40,385 bases of DNA, taken from NCBI GenBank assembly GCA_937892955.1, contig CALBKH010000021.1, positions 1 through 40,385 of the forward strand, read 5' to 3'. The notes beneath the pieces are model-generated. The model had not been told where the DNA came from. It was given only the letters and a program-made list of their open reading frames with translations, and did not search any database. Origin of the DNA: an uncultured Alphaproteobacteria bacterium (GTDB taxonomy: Bacteria > Pseudomonadota > Alphaproteobacteria > Rhizobiales > Ancalomicrobiaceae). Below, piece after piece: positions 23,714-33,575 of this stretch; position 1 is the stretch's first letter; each line of letters starts with the position of its first letter. The position numbers and the translations under genes were made by a program.

Positions 23714-23801
23714 CGGGAAACTCCTTCGGGAAGGGCATTGACCTGAACGGACCGACGACACCACATGGGGTCGGCGCCGCGGAAGGGAAGGGTCGGGCGC
23801 A

Positions 23802-23829
23802 GAATAAGGATCTGTACGGATCCCGGCAA
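23802..23829 (-). promoter_or_regulatory. Candidate promoter of sodB
   Basis: On the minus strand TTGCCG (23829-23824) and TTATTC (23807-23802) are 16 bases apart, about 90 bases upstream of the sodB start. Both hexamers are imperfect. Confidence 0.35.
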
Positions 23830-23844
23830 CCGTAGAAGCACTCC

Positions 23845-24672
23845 ATGGAGACGATGGCGCCGGGTTATCCGCAGTCGGACGAGGACATGAACGAGACGGC
23901 CCGCACCACCGCGGCGGCGAACGGCGCCGACCAGGAGAAGGCGCCCGCACGCGGAGCCGCTCTGAGCATCGGTATGGCGATCGGTCTGGCGATCCTCGTC
24001 GCGGGAGGCGCCGGACTTCTTCTCGGACGCCATCTGACGGCCCCCGCGCCGAGCGGCGTCGCCGCTCCGGTCGCGTCGCCGGACGAGAAACGCAGCGCCG
24101 TCACCTCGCTCGAGCGGCAGATCGCGGCGCGGCGTCTGGCGGATTGGAAGCTCGAACCGTTCGATCGGCTGGCGCAGGTCGAGGGAACGAGCACCGCTTT
24201 CGAGCCGATATTGCACCCGGCACCGCCCTTCGACGCGGTCGATGCGACCCTCTTCGACGCGTTCGACATGCGCATCCGACTGGCCCACGCCAAACCGGTC
24301 GGGCGAGACGAGGCCTGTCTCGACCATCAGGGGCGGAGATTCGCCTGTGGTCTGCGTGGGCGAGCCTCGCTACAGAACTTCCTCTTCGGCAAGACGGTGA
24401 CCTGTACGCGGCTCTTCCTCGGGAAAGGTGAAAATCCCGACGTCGTCGACGCGCGTTGCAGCGCCGGCGGGGTCGATCTGGCGACTCGCCAGATCAGCGC
24501 CGGCTGGGCGTTCCCCAGCGTCCATGGTGACGCCGGCCACCGCGCCGCGCTCGAGGAGGCGCAGCGAGAGCGGATCGGGGTCTGGGCCGGTCCCTACGAG
24601 GTGCCGCGCGAAGACCACAGTGTCGAAGACGCCCGCGACCTGCCCTTCGGCTCGCTGCGCAATCCCAATTGA
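23845..24672 (+). CDS. Membrane-anchored SNase-like (thermonuclease-fold) protein, probably inactive as a nuclease
   Basis: This 275-residue protein has one membrane segment at about 38-60 and an extracytoplasmic SNase-like domain at about 140-250: DMRIRLAHAKPV, CGLRGRASLQNFLFGKTVTC, then AGWAFPSV and the closing IGVWAGPYEVP. In active thermonucleases the first motif is RLxGIDAPE with catalytic Asp and Glu. Here it reads RLAHAKPV, so both acids appear lost. Cys158, Cys168, Cys187 and Cys205 could pair in the periplasm. The start is uncertain among ATG codons at 23845, 23854 and 23887. It is probably a binding protein rather than an enzyme. It converges on ilvE. Confidence 0.7.
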   Translation: METMAPGYPQSDEDMNETARTTAAANGADQEKAPARGAALSIGMAIGLAILVAGGAGLLLGRHLTAPAPSGVAAPVASPDEKRSAVTSLERQIAARRLADWKLEPFDRLAQVEGTSTAFEPILHPAPPFDAVDATLFDAFDMRIRLAHAKPVGRDEACLDHQGRRFACGLRGRASLQNFLFGKTVTCTRLFLGKGENPDVVDARCSAGGVDLATRQISAGWAFPSVHGDAGHRAALEEAQRERIGVWAGPYEVPREDHSVEDARDLPFGSLRNPN

Positions 24673-24683
24673 CGTCGACGCAA

Positions 24684-24697
24684 CCGCCGGCCGGCGG
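24684..24697. terminator. GC palindrome between two convergent genes
   Basis: A perfect 14-bp palindrome CCGCCGGCCGGCGG fills most of the 26-base gap between the SNase-like gene and ilvE stop codons. It has no loop or T-tract, so a terminator role is only possible. Confidence 0.3.
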
Positions 24698-24698
24698 C

Positions 24699-25556
24699 TC
24701 AGGCGTGGGCGAACTCCCAATAGAGGCGGCGGGCGAGGCGATAGGTCGGACCGGGTTCGAGGTCGCGCATTTCGATGCGGGTGACCGGGACCACCTTGGA
24801 GTAGTTGCCGGTGGAGAAGATCTCGTCGGCCTCGAGGAAGTCCTGCCAGCGCAGCGTCGTCTCGACGACCGGCTGGCCGGCCTTGCGCAGGAGGTCGACG
24901 ACGCGGGCGCGGGTGACGCCGGCGAGGAAGGTGCCGTTGGCGGCCGGGGTCATCACCACGCCGTCCTTGGCCATGAAGATGTTCGACGAGGCGAGTTCGG
25001 CGACGTTGCCGAGCATGTCGAGGACGACGGCGTTGTCGAACCCCTTGGCCTTCGCCTCGAGCGTGGCACGAGCGTTGTTGGGATAGAGGCAGCCGGCCTT
25101 GGCGTTCACCGGCATGCATTCGATGGTCGGCCGGCGGAAGCTCGACAGCGTCACCGACATGCCGTTCGGCGCCGGCATCGGCGCTTCCCACAGCGTCAGG
25201 GCGAAGCGGGTGGTGGCGGGATCGCAGGCGATGATCGTCGCGGGATGATTGCCCTCGGCCCAGTAGCTCGGACGGATGTAGACGGCGGCGTCGCGATCGA
25301 AGAGTTCGAGACCTTCGCGGGTCAGTTCGACGATCTCCTCCCAGGCCATGGTCGGCGTCATGGCGAGGGCGCGGGCGGAGGCGTTCACCCGCCGGCAGTG
25401 GCGATCGAGATCGGGGGTCACCCCCTCGAAGGCGCGGGCGCCGTCGAAGACCGTGGAGCCGAGCCAGAAGGCGTGGCTCATGGGGCCGAGAATCAGCGGG
25501 TTGCCCTCCTGCCAACGGTCGTCGACCCACGTCCACGTCTTCGGCAAGTTCGCCAT
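24699..25556 (-). CDS. ilvE: Branched-chain amino acid aminotransferase (class IV)
   Basis: This 285-residue fold-type IV PLP enzyme would transfer the amino group between Leu, Ile or Val and 2-oxoglutarate. The PLP-binding Lys153 lies in VNAKAGCLYPNN, with EGVTPDLDRHCRRV near the N-terminus, SNIFMAKDGVV, and AGVTRARVVDLLR in the phosphate-binding part. The pattern AVYIRPSYW is typical of BCAT-like proteins. D-amino-acid or aminodeoxychorismate-lyase-like activity cannot be excluded from sequence alone. The ATG at 25556 follows AGAGGGACG. Frames further upstream are not supported. It is separated by 215 bases from the divergent haloacid dehalogenase gene. Confidence 0.87.
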   Translation of the reverse strand: MANLPKTWTWVDDRWQEGNPLILGPMSHAFWLGSTVFDGARAFEGVTPDLDRHCRRVNASARALAMTPTMAWEEIVELTREGLELFDRDAAVYIRPSYWAEGNHPATIIACDPATTRFALTLWEAPMPAPNGMSVTLSSFRRPTIECMPVNAKAGCLYPNNARATLEAKAKGFDNAVVLDMLGNVAELASSNIFMAKDGVVMTPAANGTFLAGVTRARVVDLLRKAGQPVVETTLRWQDFLEADEIFSTGNYSKVVPVTRIEMRDLEPGPTYRLARRLYWEFAHA

Positions 25557-25771
25557 CGCTCGTCCCTCTTCGTCGTGCTTCGTCGCCACGGCGGCTCGGC
25601 GCGGCGACCGATCGGATCCACGCCGTCGCGGCGCTCCGCGACCCTCGCGCCATCGGATCATGCGATGTCTCATCGCGGAAGTCGTGTTTTCGCAGACCCG
25701 CCCCTCGGTCACGGGTTCCCACGCGGGATTTATCGGGTCATTCTCCTGCGGTCCTTCCTGCGGAGCAATCG

Positions 25772-26434
25772 ATGGCCCACGCGATCTACGTCTTCGACGC
25801 CTATGGTACCCTGTTCGACGTTCACGCCGCGGTGCGCCGACACGAGGCCGACGTCGGCCCGAACGGCGAACTGCTGTCGACGCTGTGGCGCGCCAAACAA
25901 CTCGAATACTCCTGGATGCTGACGATGATGGGTCGCTACCGCGACTTCTGGTCGCTGACCGAGGAGGCGCTCGACTACGCTTTCGCCCGTGTGCCCGAGG
26001 CCAATCGCGCGACGCGGCAGGCGCTGCTCGACAGCTATTGGACCTGCGACGTCTATCCGGACGTGCCGGAGGTCATCAAGCAGCTCAAGATGCGGGGCGT
26101 GAAGCTCGTCATCCTGTCGAACGGCACGCACGAGATGCTGCACGCCGCCTGTCGCTCGGCCGGCATCGAGGACGAGTTCGACGACATCCTGTCGGTCGAC
26201 GACATCCGGGTCTACAAGCCCGACCCGCGCGTCTACGACATGGTGGCGACCAAGTATCGGGTGTTCCCCGAAGCGGTGTCGTTCCAGTCGTCGAACCGCT
26301 GGGACGCGGCCGGCGCCACCGCCTTCGGCTTCCGTTCGGTGTGGATCAACCGCAACCGTCTGCCGGAGGAATACGACGACTTCCGCCTCGCCGCCGTGCT
26401 GCCGAGTCTCGACGGACTGCTGACGCTGGGGTGA
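25772..26434 (+). CDS. Haloacid dehalogenase, type II (HAD superfamily)
   Basis: This 220-residue HAD protein matches L-2-haloacid dehalogenases, which hydrolyse short 2-halocarboxylates to 2-hydroxy acids. Motif I FDAYGTLFD has the nucleophile Asp9; motif II is LSNGTHEML; motif III YKPDPRVYD carries the Lys; motif IV SSNRWDAAGATAFGF is diagnostic of the type II group. An active-site Arg is plausible in AAVRRHE, and the lid helices include WTCDVYPDVPEV. The natural substrate need not be halogenated. GGAG precedes the ATG. The next gene converges with only 33 bases between, containing a hairpin. Confidence 0.9.
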   Translation: MAHAIYVFDAYGTLFDVHAAVRRHEADVGPNGELLSTLWRAKQLEYSWMLTMMGRYRDFWSLTEEALDYAFARVPEANRATRQALLDSYWTCDVYPDVPEVIKQLKMRGVKLVILSNGTHEMLHAACRSAGIEDEFDDILSVDDIRVYKPDPRVYDMVATKYRVFPEAVSFQSSNRWDAAGATAFGFRSVWINRNRLPEEYDDFRLAAVLPSLDGLLTLG

Positions 26435-26459
26435 GCCGGGCGGCGGAGGCCGCCCGCTC
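26433..26459. terminator. Hairpin between haloacid dehalogenase and hydroxybutyrate dehydrogenase genes
   Basis: A 7-bp stem GGGCGGC/GCCGCCC with a GGAG loop, extended by GAGC/GCTC with one bulge, overlaps the stop of the dehalogenase gene. It could serve both convergent transcripts; no T-tract is present. Confidence 0.45.
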
Positions 26460-26467
26460 GATCGCCC

Positions 26468-27274
26468 TCACTGGGCCGTCCAACCGCCGTCGACCGGGAT
26501 GGCCGTGCCGGTGATGTTGTGGGCGATCGGCGACGACAGCCACACCACCAACTGACCGATCTCGGACGGGTCCGACATGCGCCGCGACGGCTGCTTCTCG
26601 GCGAGGAGGCTGGCGACACCGGCGTCGCGGTCGCCGCCGCATTCGGCGGCACGCGCCAGGACCTGCGGCTCGATCAACGGCGTCTCGGTCCAGCCCGGGC
26701 ATATGCAGTTGACGGTGACGCCACCGGAGGTGCGCGAGCCCTTGCCGGCGTATTCGAGCGCGGCGACACGGCTCATGCCGACGAGGCCGTACTTGGAGGC
26801 GACATAGGGGCCCTTGTTCACCGAGGCGACGAGGCCGTGGACCGAGGCGATGTTGACCACCCGGCCGAAGCCCTTCGCCGCCATCGCCGGAAGCGCCCGG
26901 CGCATGGTGTGGAAGGCGGCGGAGAGGTTCACCGCGATGATGGCGTTCCACAAGTCCGGCGTCGCCTCCTCGAAGCTCGCGGTCTTCTGGAGGCCGGCGT
27001 TGTTGACCAGGATGTCGGCCCCGCCCCAGGCGGCGACCGCGTCCATCAGCCGATCGATGGCGGCGACGTCGCCGAGGTCGCCGTCGAAGAAGCGCACCTC
27101 GGGGCTGCCGGCGGCTTCGACCGCGGCGACGGCCTCGGCGATCACACCGGCCGGGCCGAGACCGTGGAGCGCGATGCGGGCGCCCTCCTCCGCCAGCTTC
27201 TTGGCGACGGCGAGGCCGATGCCGGAGATCGATCCGGTCACCAGCGCGGTGCGGCCGGTCAGTTGTCCGCTCAT
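26468..27274 (-). CDS. bdhA: 3-hydroxybutyrate dehydrogenase (short-chain dehydrogenase)
   Basis: This 268-residue SDR enzyme oxidises (R)-3-hydroxybutyrate to acetoacetate with NAD+, in polyhydroxybutyrate and ketone-body use. The nucleotide loop TGSISGIG is at 14-20, NNAG at 91-94, catalytic Ser144 in NIASVHGLVAS, and Tyr157/Lys161 in YVASK. VHGLVAS-NKGPYVASK and CPGWTETPLIEPQ are strong hallmarks of this family. The ATG overlaps the stop of the acyl-CoA synthetase gene by ATGA and follows GGAGAAGGAAGG, so the two are cotranslated. The neighbouring synthetase could supply or consume the CoA thioester. Confidence 0.92.
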   Translation of the reverse strand: MSGQLTGRTALVTGSISGIGLAVAKKLAEEGARIALHGLGPAGVIAEAVAAVEAAGSPEVRFFDGDLGDVAAIDRLMDAVAAWGGADILVNNAGLQKTASFEEATPDLWNAIIAVNLSAAFHTMRRALPAMAAKGFGRVVNIASVHGLVASVNKGPYVASKYGLVGMSRVAALEYAGKGSRTSGGVTVNCICPGWTETPLIEPQVLARAAECGGDRDAGVASLLAEKQPSRRMSDPSEIGQLVVWLSSPIAHNITGTAIPVDGGWTAQ

Positions 27275-28800
27275 GATCCTTCCTTCTCCAGTCGGTCGCG
27301 CAAGGCGGTCTTGAGCACCTTGCCGTAGTTGTTCTTGGGCAGTTCGTCGACGAAGCGCCAGGCCTTGGGGCGCTTGAAGCGAGCGATGTGATCGAGGCAG
27401 TGGGCGTCGAGTTCGGCCTCGCCGACCGAAGCGCCGGCGGCGGTGACGACGAAGGCGACGACCTCCTCGCCCCAGTCGGCGTGTTTCCGCCCGACCACCG
27501 CCACTTCGCGCACGGCGGGGTGGACGAGCAGCGCCTCTTCCACTTCGCGCGGATAGATGTTGGAGCCGCCGGAGATGACGACGTCCTTGGACCGGTCGTG
27601 GAGGGTGAGGAAGCCGTCTTCGTCCATCGCTCCCATGTCGCCGGTCCACAGCCAGCCGCCCTTCAGGGTCTCTTCCGAGGCCGCCGGATTGCGCCAGTAG
27701 CCGGGCATGACGGGGAGCCCCTGGACGAGGATTTCGCCGATCTCGCCGGACGCGAGGTCCCTCCCCTCGCCGTCGGCGATGCGGACGCGGACGCAGGACT
27801 GGGCGCGGCCGACCGAGGCGAGGCGGTCGCGCCAGCGCGGGTGCGTACGGTCGTCGACGAGATCGCGGGAAAGCGCGGTGATGCACATCGGGCATTCGCC
27901 CTGGCCGTAGATCTGGACGAAGCGCGGCCCCATCACCGCGACCGCCTCGACGATGTCGGCGACGTACATCGGGCCGCCGCCGTAGACGATGGTCTTCACC
28001 CCGTCGCCGCTCCGGCCGGTCGCCTTCGCCCGGTCGACGAGGCGCTTGACCATGGTGGGAGCGGCGAACATCGAGACGTCGCGAAGGCTCTCCGCCAGAT
28101 CGAGGATCTCGTCCGGATCGAAGCCGCCGCTCTCGGGCACGACGTGGCGGGCGCCGCGGATCACGTGCATGAAGTTGTAGAGGCCGGCGCCGTGCGACAT
28201 CGGCGCGGCGTAGAGGATGGCGTCGCCGGCTTCGACCGCGTCGACATCGACGAAATAGGCGAGCGTCATCGTCTCGATCGCCCGCGCCGTGATCATCACG
28301 CCCTTCGGCCGGCCGGTGGTGCCGGAGGTGTAGAAGAGCCAGAGCATGGCGTCGGCGTCGAGCGCCACCGGCGCGCCGAAGGGGGCGGCATCGAAGAGGG
28401 CGGCGTAGTCGGCTCCGTCGACCGAGACGGCGCAGCTGGCGCAGGTCCGCAGCAACGGCACGAGGTCGGCGCCGACGTCGTCGGAGAGGAAGACGATCTC
28501 GGCGAGCGCGTTTTCGACGATCCACGCCGCTTCGCGCGGATGGAGCTTGGCGTTGATCGGCACGGCGCTCGCACCGGCCCACCAGATCCCGTAGAGGACT
28601 TCGAGGTACTCGACCCTGTTGGTCATGAAGACGGCGACCCGGTCGCCGGGCGTCACGCCGCGGGCGCGCAGCGCGCCGGCGAGGCGGGCGGCGCGGTCCG
28701 CGAAGGCGCGATAGTCGGCGACGCAACGCTCGCCGGCGAAGAGCGCCGGCCGGTCGGGGACGAGACGGGCGGTGCGCACCAGCCATTCGGCGGGGTTCAT
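27271..28800 (-). CDS. AMP-forming acyl-CoA synthetase
   Basis: This 509-residue ANL-superfamily enzyme activates a carboxylate as acyl-AMP and then forms the CoA thioester. The P-loop-like YTSGTTGRPKG is at 157-167, the adenine-binding region is YGQGECP near 300, followed by WTGDMGAMDEDGF and the hinge DRSKDVVISGGSNIYPREVEE. The catalytic Lys is near 494 in KNNYGKVLK. Acyl length cannot be read with confidence, but coupling to 3-hydroxybutyrate dehydrogenase suggests a short acid such as acetoacetate or 3-hydroxybutyrate. A divergent PAS-LuxR regulator starts 151 bases upstream and is a candidate controller. Confidence 0.88.
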   Translation of the reverse strand: MNPAEWLVRTARLVPDRPALFAGERCVADYRAFADRAARLAGALRARGVTPGDRVAVFMTNRVEYLEVLYGIWWAGASAVPINAKLHPREAAWIVENALAEIVFLSDDVGADLVPLLRTCASCAVSVDGADYAALFDAAPFGAPVALDADAMLWLFYTSGTTGRPKGVMITARAIETMTLAYFVDVDAVEAGDAILYAAPMSHGAGLYNFMHVIRGARHVVPESGGFDPDEILDLAESLRDVSMFAAPTMVKRLVDRAKATGRSGDGVKTIVYGGGPMYVADIVEAVAVMGPRFVQIYGQGECPMCITALSRDLVDDRTHPRWRDRLASVGRAQSCVRVRIADGEGRDLASGEIGEILVQGLPVMPGYWRNPAASEETLKGGWLWTGDMGAMDEDGFLTLHDRSKDVVISGGSNIYPREVEEALLVHPAVREVAVVGRKHADWGEEVVAFVVTAAGASVGEAELDAHCLDHIARFKRPKAWRFVDELPKNNYGKVLKTALRDRLEKEGS

Positions 28801-28951
28801 GGGGGGATCCTCCCGGGGCGTCGCGACGTCCGGGCGGATGTCGCCGCCGGCGTCGTTCTCGTTGTGAGGCCGAGATTAGAGTGCGCGCGACGGGCGGGAC
28901 ATCGTAGAACTACCCTGGGCGCGAGGCGCCCCAGAGGGCCGGAGGCGCGGC

Positions 28952-29497
28952 ATGACGGTGGAGAGGGATTTCGGCTTCGAACATGCCCCGCTCGGGCTCG
29001 TCGTCTCGCGCCGGCGGACGATCGCGCGCTGCAATCTGCGTTTCTGCGAGATGTTCGACTGGCCGCGCGAACGGCTCGAGGGGCGGTCGCTGGTGATGCT
29101 CTATCCGTCGCCGGACGAGTTCCAGCGGATCGCCGAGATCGGTCTCGCCCGGATGCGACGCAGCGGCTGCTACGACGACGAGCGCATCATGAAGCGGCGC
29201 GACGGATCGCTGTTCTGGTGCCGGGTGCGCGGGCGTTCGCCCAATCTCGACGACCCCTTCGCGGAGGCCGTGTGGAGCTTCGCCGATCTCTCGGAGAAGC
29301 GGCCGGTGGTGGCGCTGGCCCCGCGCGAACGGGAGATCGCCATGCTGCTCCTCGCCGGGCGCACCTCGAAGGAGATCGCCGCGGCGCTCGGCCTCAGCCC
29401 GCGCACGGTGGAGGCGCATCGGGCGCGGTTGATGGCGAAGTTCGAGGCGCGCAACACCGCCGAGTTGGTGGCGCGCCTCTCGGGCCTGCCGATGTGA
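28952..29497 (+). CDS. PAS domain LuxR-type transcriptional regulator
   Basis: This 181-residue protein joins a PAS sensor at about 8-110 (APLGLVVSRRRTIARCNLRFCEMF, then DGSLFWCRVRGR) to a LuxR-type HTH at about 120-178 (LAPREREIAMLLLAGRTSKEIAAALGLSPRTVEAHRARLMAKF). Six or so residues separate the two, without a receiver domain, so a small ligand is probably sensed. GGAGG precedes the ATG. Its divergent position 151 bases from the acyl-CoA synthetase/3-hydroxybutyrate dehydrogenase operon suggests local control of short-chain acid use. Confidence 0.88.
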   Translation: MTVERDFGFEHAPLGLVVSRRRTIARCNLRFCEMFDWPRERLEGRSLVMLYPSPDEFQRIAEIGLARMRRSGCYDDERIMKRRDGSLFWCRVRGRSPNLDDPFAEAVWSFADLSEKRPVVALAPREREIAMLLLAGRTSKEIAAALGLSPRTVEAHRARLMAKFEARNTAELVARLSGLPM

Positions 29498-29545
29498 TTG
29501 GGCTCCGGACCTCGGAACAATCAGCGGAATCGACAGGATCAGAAA

Positions 29546-29601
29546 TCGTCATCCCCGGCCGGGGCGAAGCGGAGGGGAAGGGGATCCATCGACTTTTTCA
29601 A
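29546..29601. repeat. Probable dispersed palindromic intergenic repeat
   Basis: After the PAS-LuxR gene, a segment with CGTCATCCCC at one end and GGGGATCCATCG at the other, plus an internal CCCCGGCCGGGG palindrome (29553-29564), resembles the dispersed repeats with ATCCCC/GGGGAT arms that occur in many proteobacterial intergenic regions. Only this one copy is in the window, so the call rests on remembered sequence type. Confidence 0.4.
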
Positions 29602-29692
29602 CGAGATTAGAGGCCGATGGGTCGCCTTCCCTCGCCTCCGGCTCGCCGGGGACGACGGCAGGGGATCGGAGCGACGATGGCGGCGACGCGGC

Positions 29693-31078
<1,386 letters not shown>

Positions 31079-31103
31079 GGGACTACTCCGATGAGACGGC
31101 GGC

Positions 31104-32624
31104 TCAGCGCTTGAACAGCGACCCGAGCACGCCACGGACGAGGGCGTTGGTGATCTGGCGTCCGGCGGCGGTGGCCGCCGAACGGGTCGCCGAGGTGATG
31201 ATCGTCTCGCCGAGGGTGCGCGAGCGCGGTCCACCCGTCTTCATGCCGGCGATCGAACCGACGGTCTCGAGGATGCCGTCGAAGAAGCCGCCGCCCGAGG
31301 AGGGCTGCGCCTCCTGGGCCACCACGCCGCCACCGGCCGAACCGGCGACCTTGCCGCGCAGCTTCTCGTAGGCCGAGATACGATCGATGGTCTCGTCGTA
31401 GCGGCCGGCGAGCGGCGAGGTGTTGACCAGGGTGGCGCGCTCGGCCGGCGAGATCGGACCGACGCGGGCTTCGGGCGGACGCACGAAGGTGCGCTGGACG
31501 ATCGACGGCACGCCCTTGGCGTGGAGCATGGAGACCAGAGCTTCGCCGACCGCGAGTTCGGTGATGGCGGTCTCTGTCTTGAACTTCGGGTTGGGGCGGA
31601 AGGTTTCGGCAGCTGCGCGCACCGCCTTCTGCTCGCGCGGGGTGAAGGCGCGCAGCGCGTGTTGGACGCGGTTGCCGAGCTGGGCGGAGACCTTGTCGGG
31701 CACGTCGAGCGGGTTCTGGGTGACGAAGTAGACGCCGACGCCCTTGGAGCGGATGAGGCGCACGACCTGCTCGACCTTGTCGACCAGCACCGGCGGGGCC
31801 TCGTCGAACAGCAGATGCGCCTCGTCGAAGAAGAAGACCAACTTCGGCTTCGGCAGATCGCCGACCTCGGGCAGTTCCTCGAACAGCTCGGAGAGGAGCC
31901 ACAGCAGGAAGGTCGCGTAGAGGCGCGGGTTCGCCATCAGCTTGTCGGCGGCGAGGATGTTGACGGTGCCGCGGCCCTTGGCGTCGGTGGTCATCAGGTC
32001 GGCGATGGCGAGGGCCGGTTCGCCGAAGAACTTCTCGGCGCCCTGCTGTTCGAGCACCAGCAGCTGGCGCTGGATGGTGCCGACCGTCGCCTTGGAGACG
32101 TTGCCGTATTCGATCGTCAGTTCGTCGGCGCGCTCGGCGACATGGGCGAGAACGGCGCGCAGGTCCTTGAGGTCGAGGAGCAGCAGGCCTTCCTGGTCGG
32201 CGAGTTTGAAGACGATGTTGAGGACACCCTCCTGGGTGTCGTTGAGGTTCATCAGCCGGGCGAGCAGCAGCGGCCCCATCTCGGAGATGGTGGTGCGGAT
32301 CGGATGGCCCTGTTCGCCGAAGAGGTCCCAATAGACCGTCGAGAACTTCTTCGGTTCCCATTCGGTGAAGCCGATCTCCTGGGCGCGTTTGGCGATCCAG
32401 TCCTTCTCCTGGCCCATGGCGCCGATGCCGGAGAGGTCGCCCTTGATGTCGGCGGCGAAGACCGGGACGCCGGCTTCGGAGAAGCCTTCGGCGAGAACCT
32501 GGAGGGAGACGGTCTTGCCGGTGCCGGTGGCGCCGGTGATCAGGCCGTGACGGTTGGCGAGCTTCAGCTCCAGCCACTCGTCCTCGATGCTCCTGCCCAG
32601 ATAGACGCCACCGTCGATGCGCAT
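31104..32624 (-). CDS. HerA-like ATPase (DUF853 helicase-type)
   Basis: This 506-residue P-loop ATPase belongs to the DUF853 (YjgR-type) branch of HerA/FtsK ATPases. Walker A GATGTGKT is at 31-38, Walker B KLVFFFDEAHLLF is near 245-257, and VGVYFVTQNPLDVPD is a sensor-like motif. YjgR-like proteins are annotated as helicases, but their DNA role is poorly defined; no NurA nuclease gene is nearby. The C-terminal 90 residues include a Gly/Ser linker. The ATG at 32624 follows GGAGGTGAGC; a GTG two codons earlier is possible. It heads a probable operon with the M20 peptidase. Confidence 0.88.
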   Translation of the reverse strand: MRIDGGVYLGRSIEDEWLELKLANRHGLITGATGTGKTVSLQVLAEGFSEAGVPVFAADIKGDLSGIGAMGQEKDWIAKRAQEIGFTEWEPKKFSTVYWDLFGEQGHPIRTTISEMGPLLLARLMNLNDTQEGVLNIVFKLADQEGLLLLDLKDLRAVLAHVAERADELTIEYGNVSKATVGTIQRQLLVLEQQGAEKFFGEPALAIADLMTTDAKGRGTVNILAADKLMANPRLYATFLLWLLSELFEELPEVGDLPKPKLVFFFDEAHLLFDEAPPVLVDKVEQVVRLIRSKGVGVYFVTQNPLDVPDKVSAQLGNRVQHALRAFTPREQKAVRAAAETFRPNPKFKTETAITELAVGEALVSMLHAKGVPSIVQRTFVRPPEARVGPISPAERATLVNTSPLAGRYDETIDRISAYEKLRGKVAGSAGGGVVAQEAQPSSGGGFFDGILETVGSIAGMKTGGPRSRTLGETIITSATRSAATAAGRQITNALVRGVLGSLFKR

Positions 32625-32962
32625 GCTCACCTCCCTGTCGGTCTTCCCATATAGGCCGTCGGGCCGGGCTTGGGAACAACCGGCGGCACCCGCGGACGGC
32701 GGTCGACGCCGCCTCGCTTCGCCCGACGAGGCGGCTTGAACTTCGCCCGGCGGTGGTGTCACATGGCGCGAACCGCGGCGCCCGGAGGATGGACCGGACG
32801 CGTGCCGGATCTCCCCGCCTCGGGCTCGCGAGCCGGAAGGGGAGGCACGACGAAGCGGTCGAGACAGACGGCGTACGTGGCCCTCGAGAAGTCGATCAAC
32901 GACCGGGGTCGCGCATGCGCGAGGCCGGCGATGACGCCTCACCACATCACGAGGGACGTCCC
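32625..32962. other. Intergenic region between divergent genes, no gene seen
   Basis: These 338 bases lie between the HerA-like ATPase and the glycine-rich protein gene. Open frames here are Arg-rich and unrecognisable. I see no hairpin with a T-tract and no confident promoter hexamers. Divergent promoters must be here. Confidence 0.4.
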
Positions 32963-33427
32963 ATGCAGGAAATGATCGAGCGGATCGCCATCCAGGTCGG
33001 CATCGACCCCGACCTCGCCCACAAGGCGACGTCGATGATCGTCGACTACATCGCCACCAACGCGCCGGCCGAGCACGTCGACACGCTGAAGCAGTATCTG
33101 CCGGGTTTCGACGACGTCGCGGCGCAGGGCGCCGCGTTCTCCCAGGAGCAGACCGGTGGTGGCGGCGGCCTGATGGGTGCCTTCGGCGGCCTGATGGGCG
33201 GCGGCGGCATCGCCGGCGCGCTCGGCAGCCTGATGGGCGGGTCGCAGGGCAGCGGTCTCGGCGGCGCCCTGGCGCTGCTCGGCAACCTGCAGAAGGACGG
33301 CCTCGACTTCTCGCAGGTGCAGTCGCTGGCGGGCGGCCTCCTGGGTGAACTACGCGGCAGCGCCGGCGATGAAGTCGTCGACAAGCTCGTCGCCGAGATC
33401 CCGGGGATCGGCAAGTTCCTGGGTTGA
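32963..33427 (+). CDS. Glycine-rich small protein, DUF2267-like by appearance
   Basis: This 154-residue protein starts with a helical segment MQEMIERIAIQVGIDPDLAHKATSMIVDYI and LKQYLPGFDDV, then a Gly/Leu/Met-rich middle (about 72-105) with repeated GLMGGG-type units, and ends in a second helical part, VVDKLVAEIPGIGKFLG. The two helical ends recall the DUF2267/DUF2780 type of small proteins, but I cannot place it firmly. There is no signal peptide. GAGGGACG precedes the ATG. It is followed by the DUF4332 gene after 148 bases. The function is unknown. Confidence 0.72.
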   Translation: MQEMIERIAIQVGIDPDLAHKATSMIVDYIATNAPAEHVDTLKQYLPGFDDVAAQGAAFSQEQTGGGGGLMGAFGGLMGGGGIAGALGSLMGGSQGSGLGGALALLGNLQKDGLDFSQVQSLAGGLLGELRGSAGDEVVDKLVAEIPGIGKFLG

Positions 33428-33575
33428 CCCTTCGACGGCGCGAAACGGCTCGCCGAACCCTGCGACTGTTCTGTCTCGGGTCTTGAAGAATCGCCGATTT
33501 CGCGATCAACTCTTCTTCGAATATTCGTTTCGCCGCCCGCGGATCGTCGTCGGTGCGGTCATCGGAGGAAATGGA

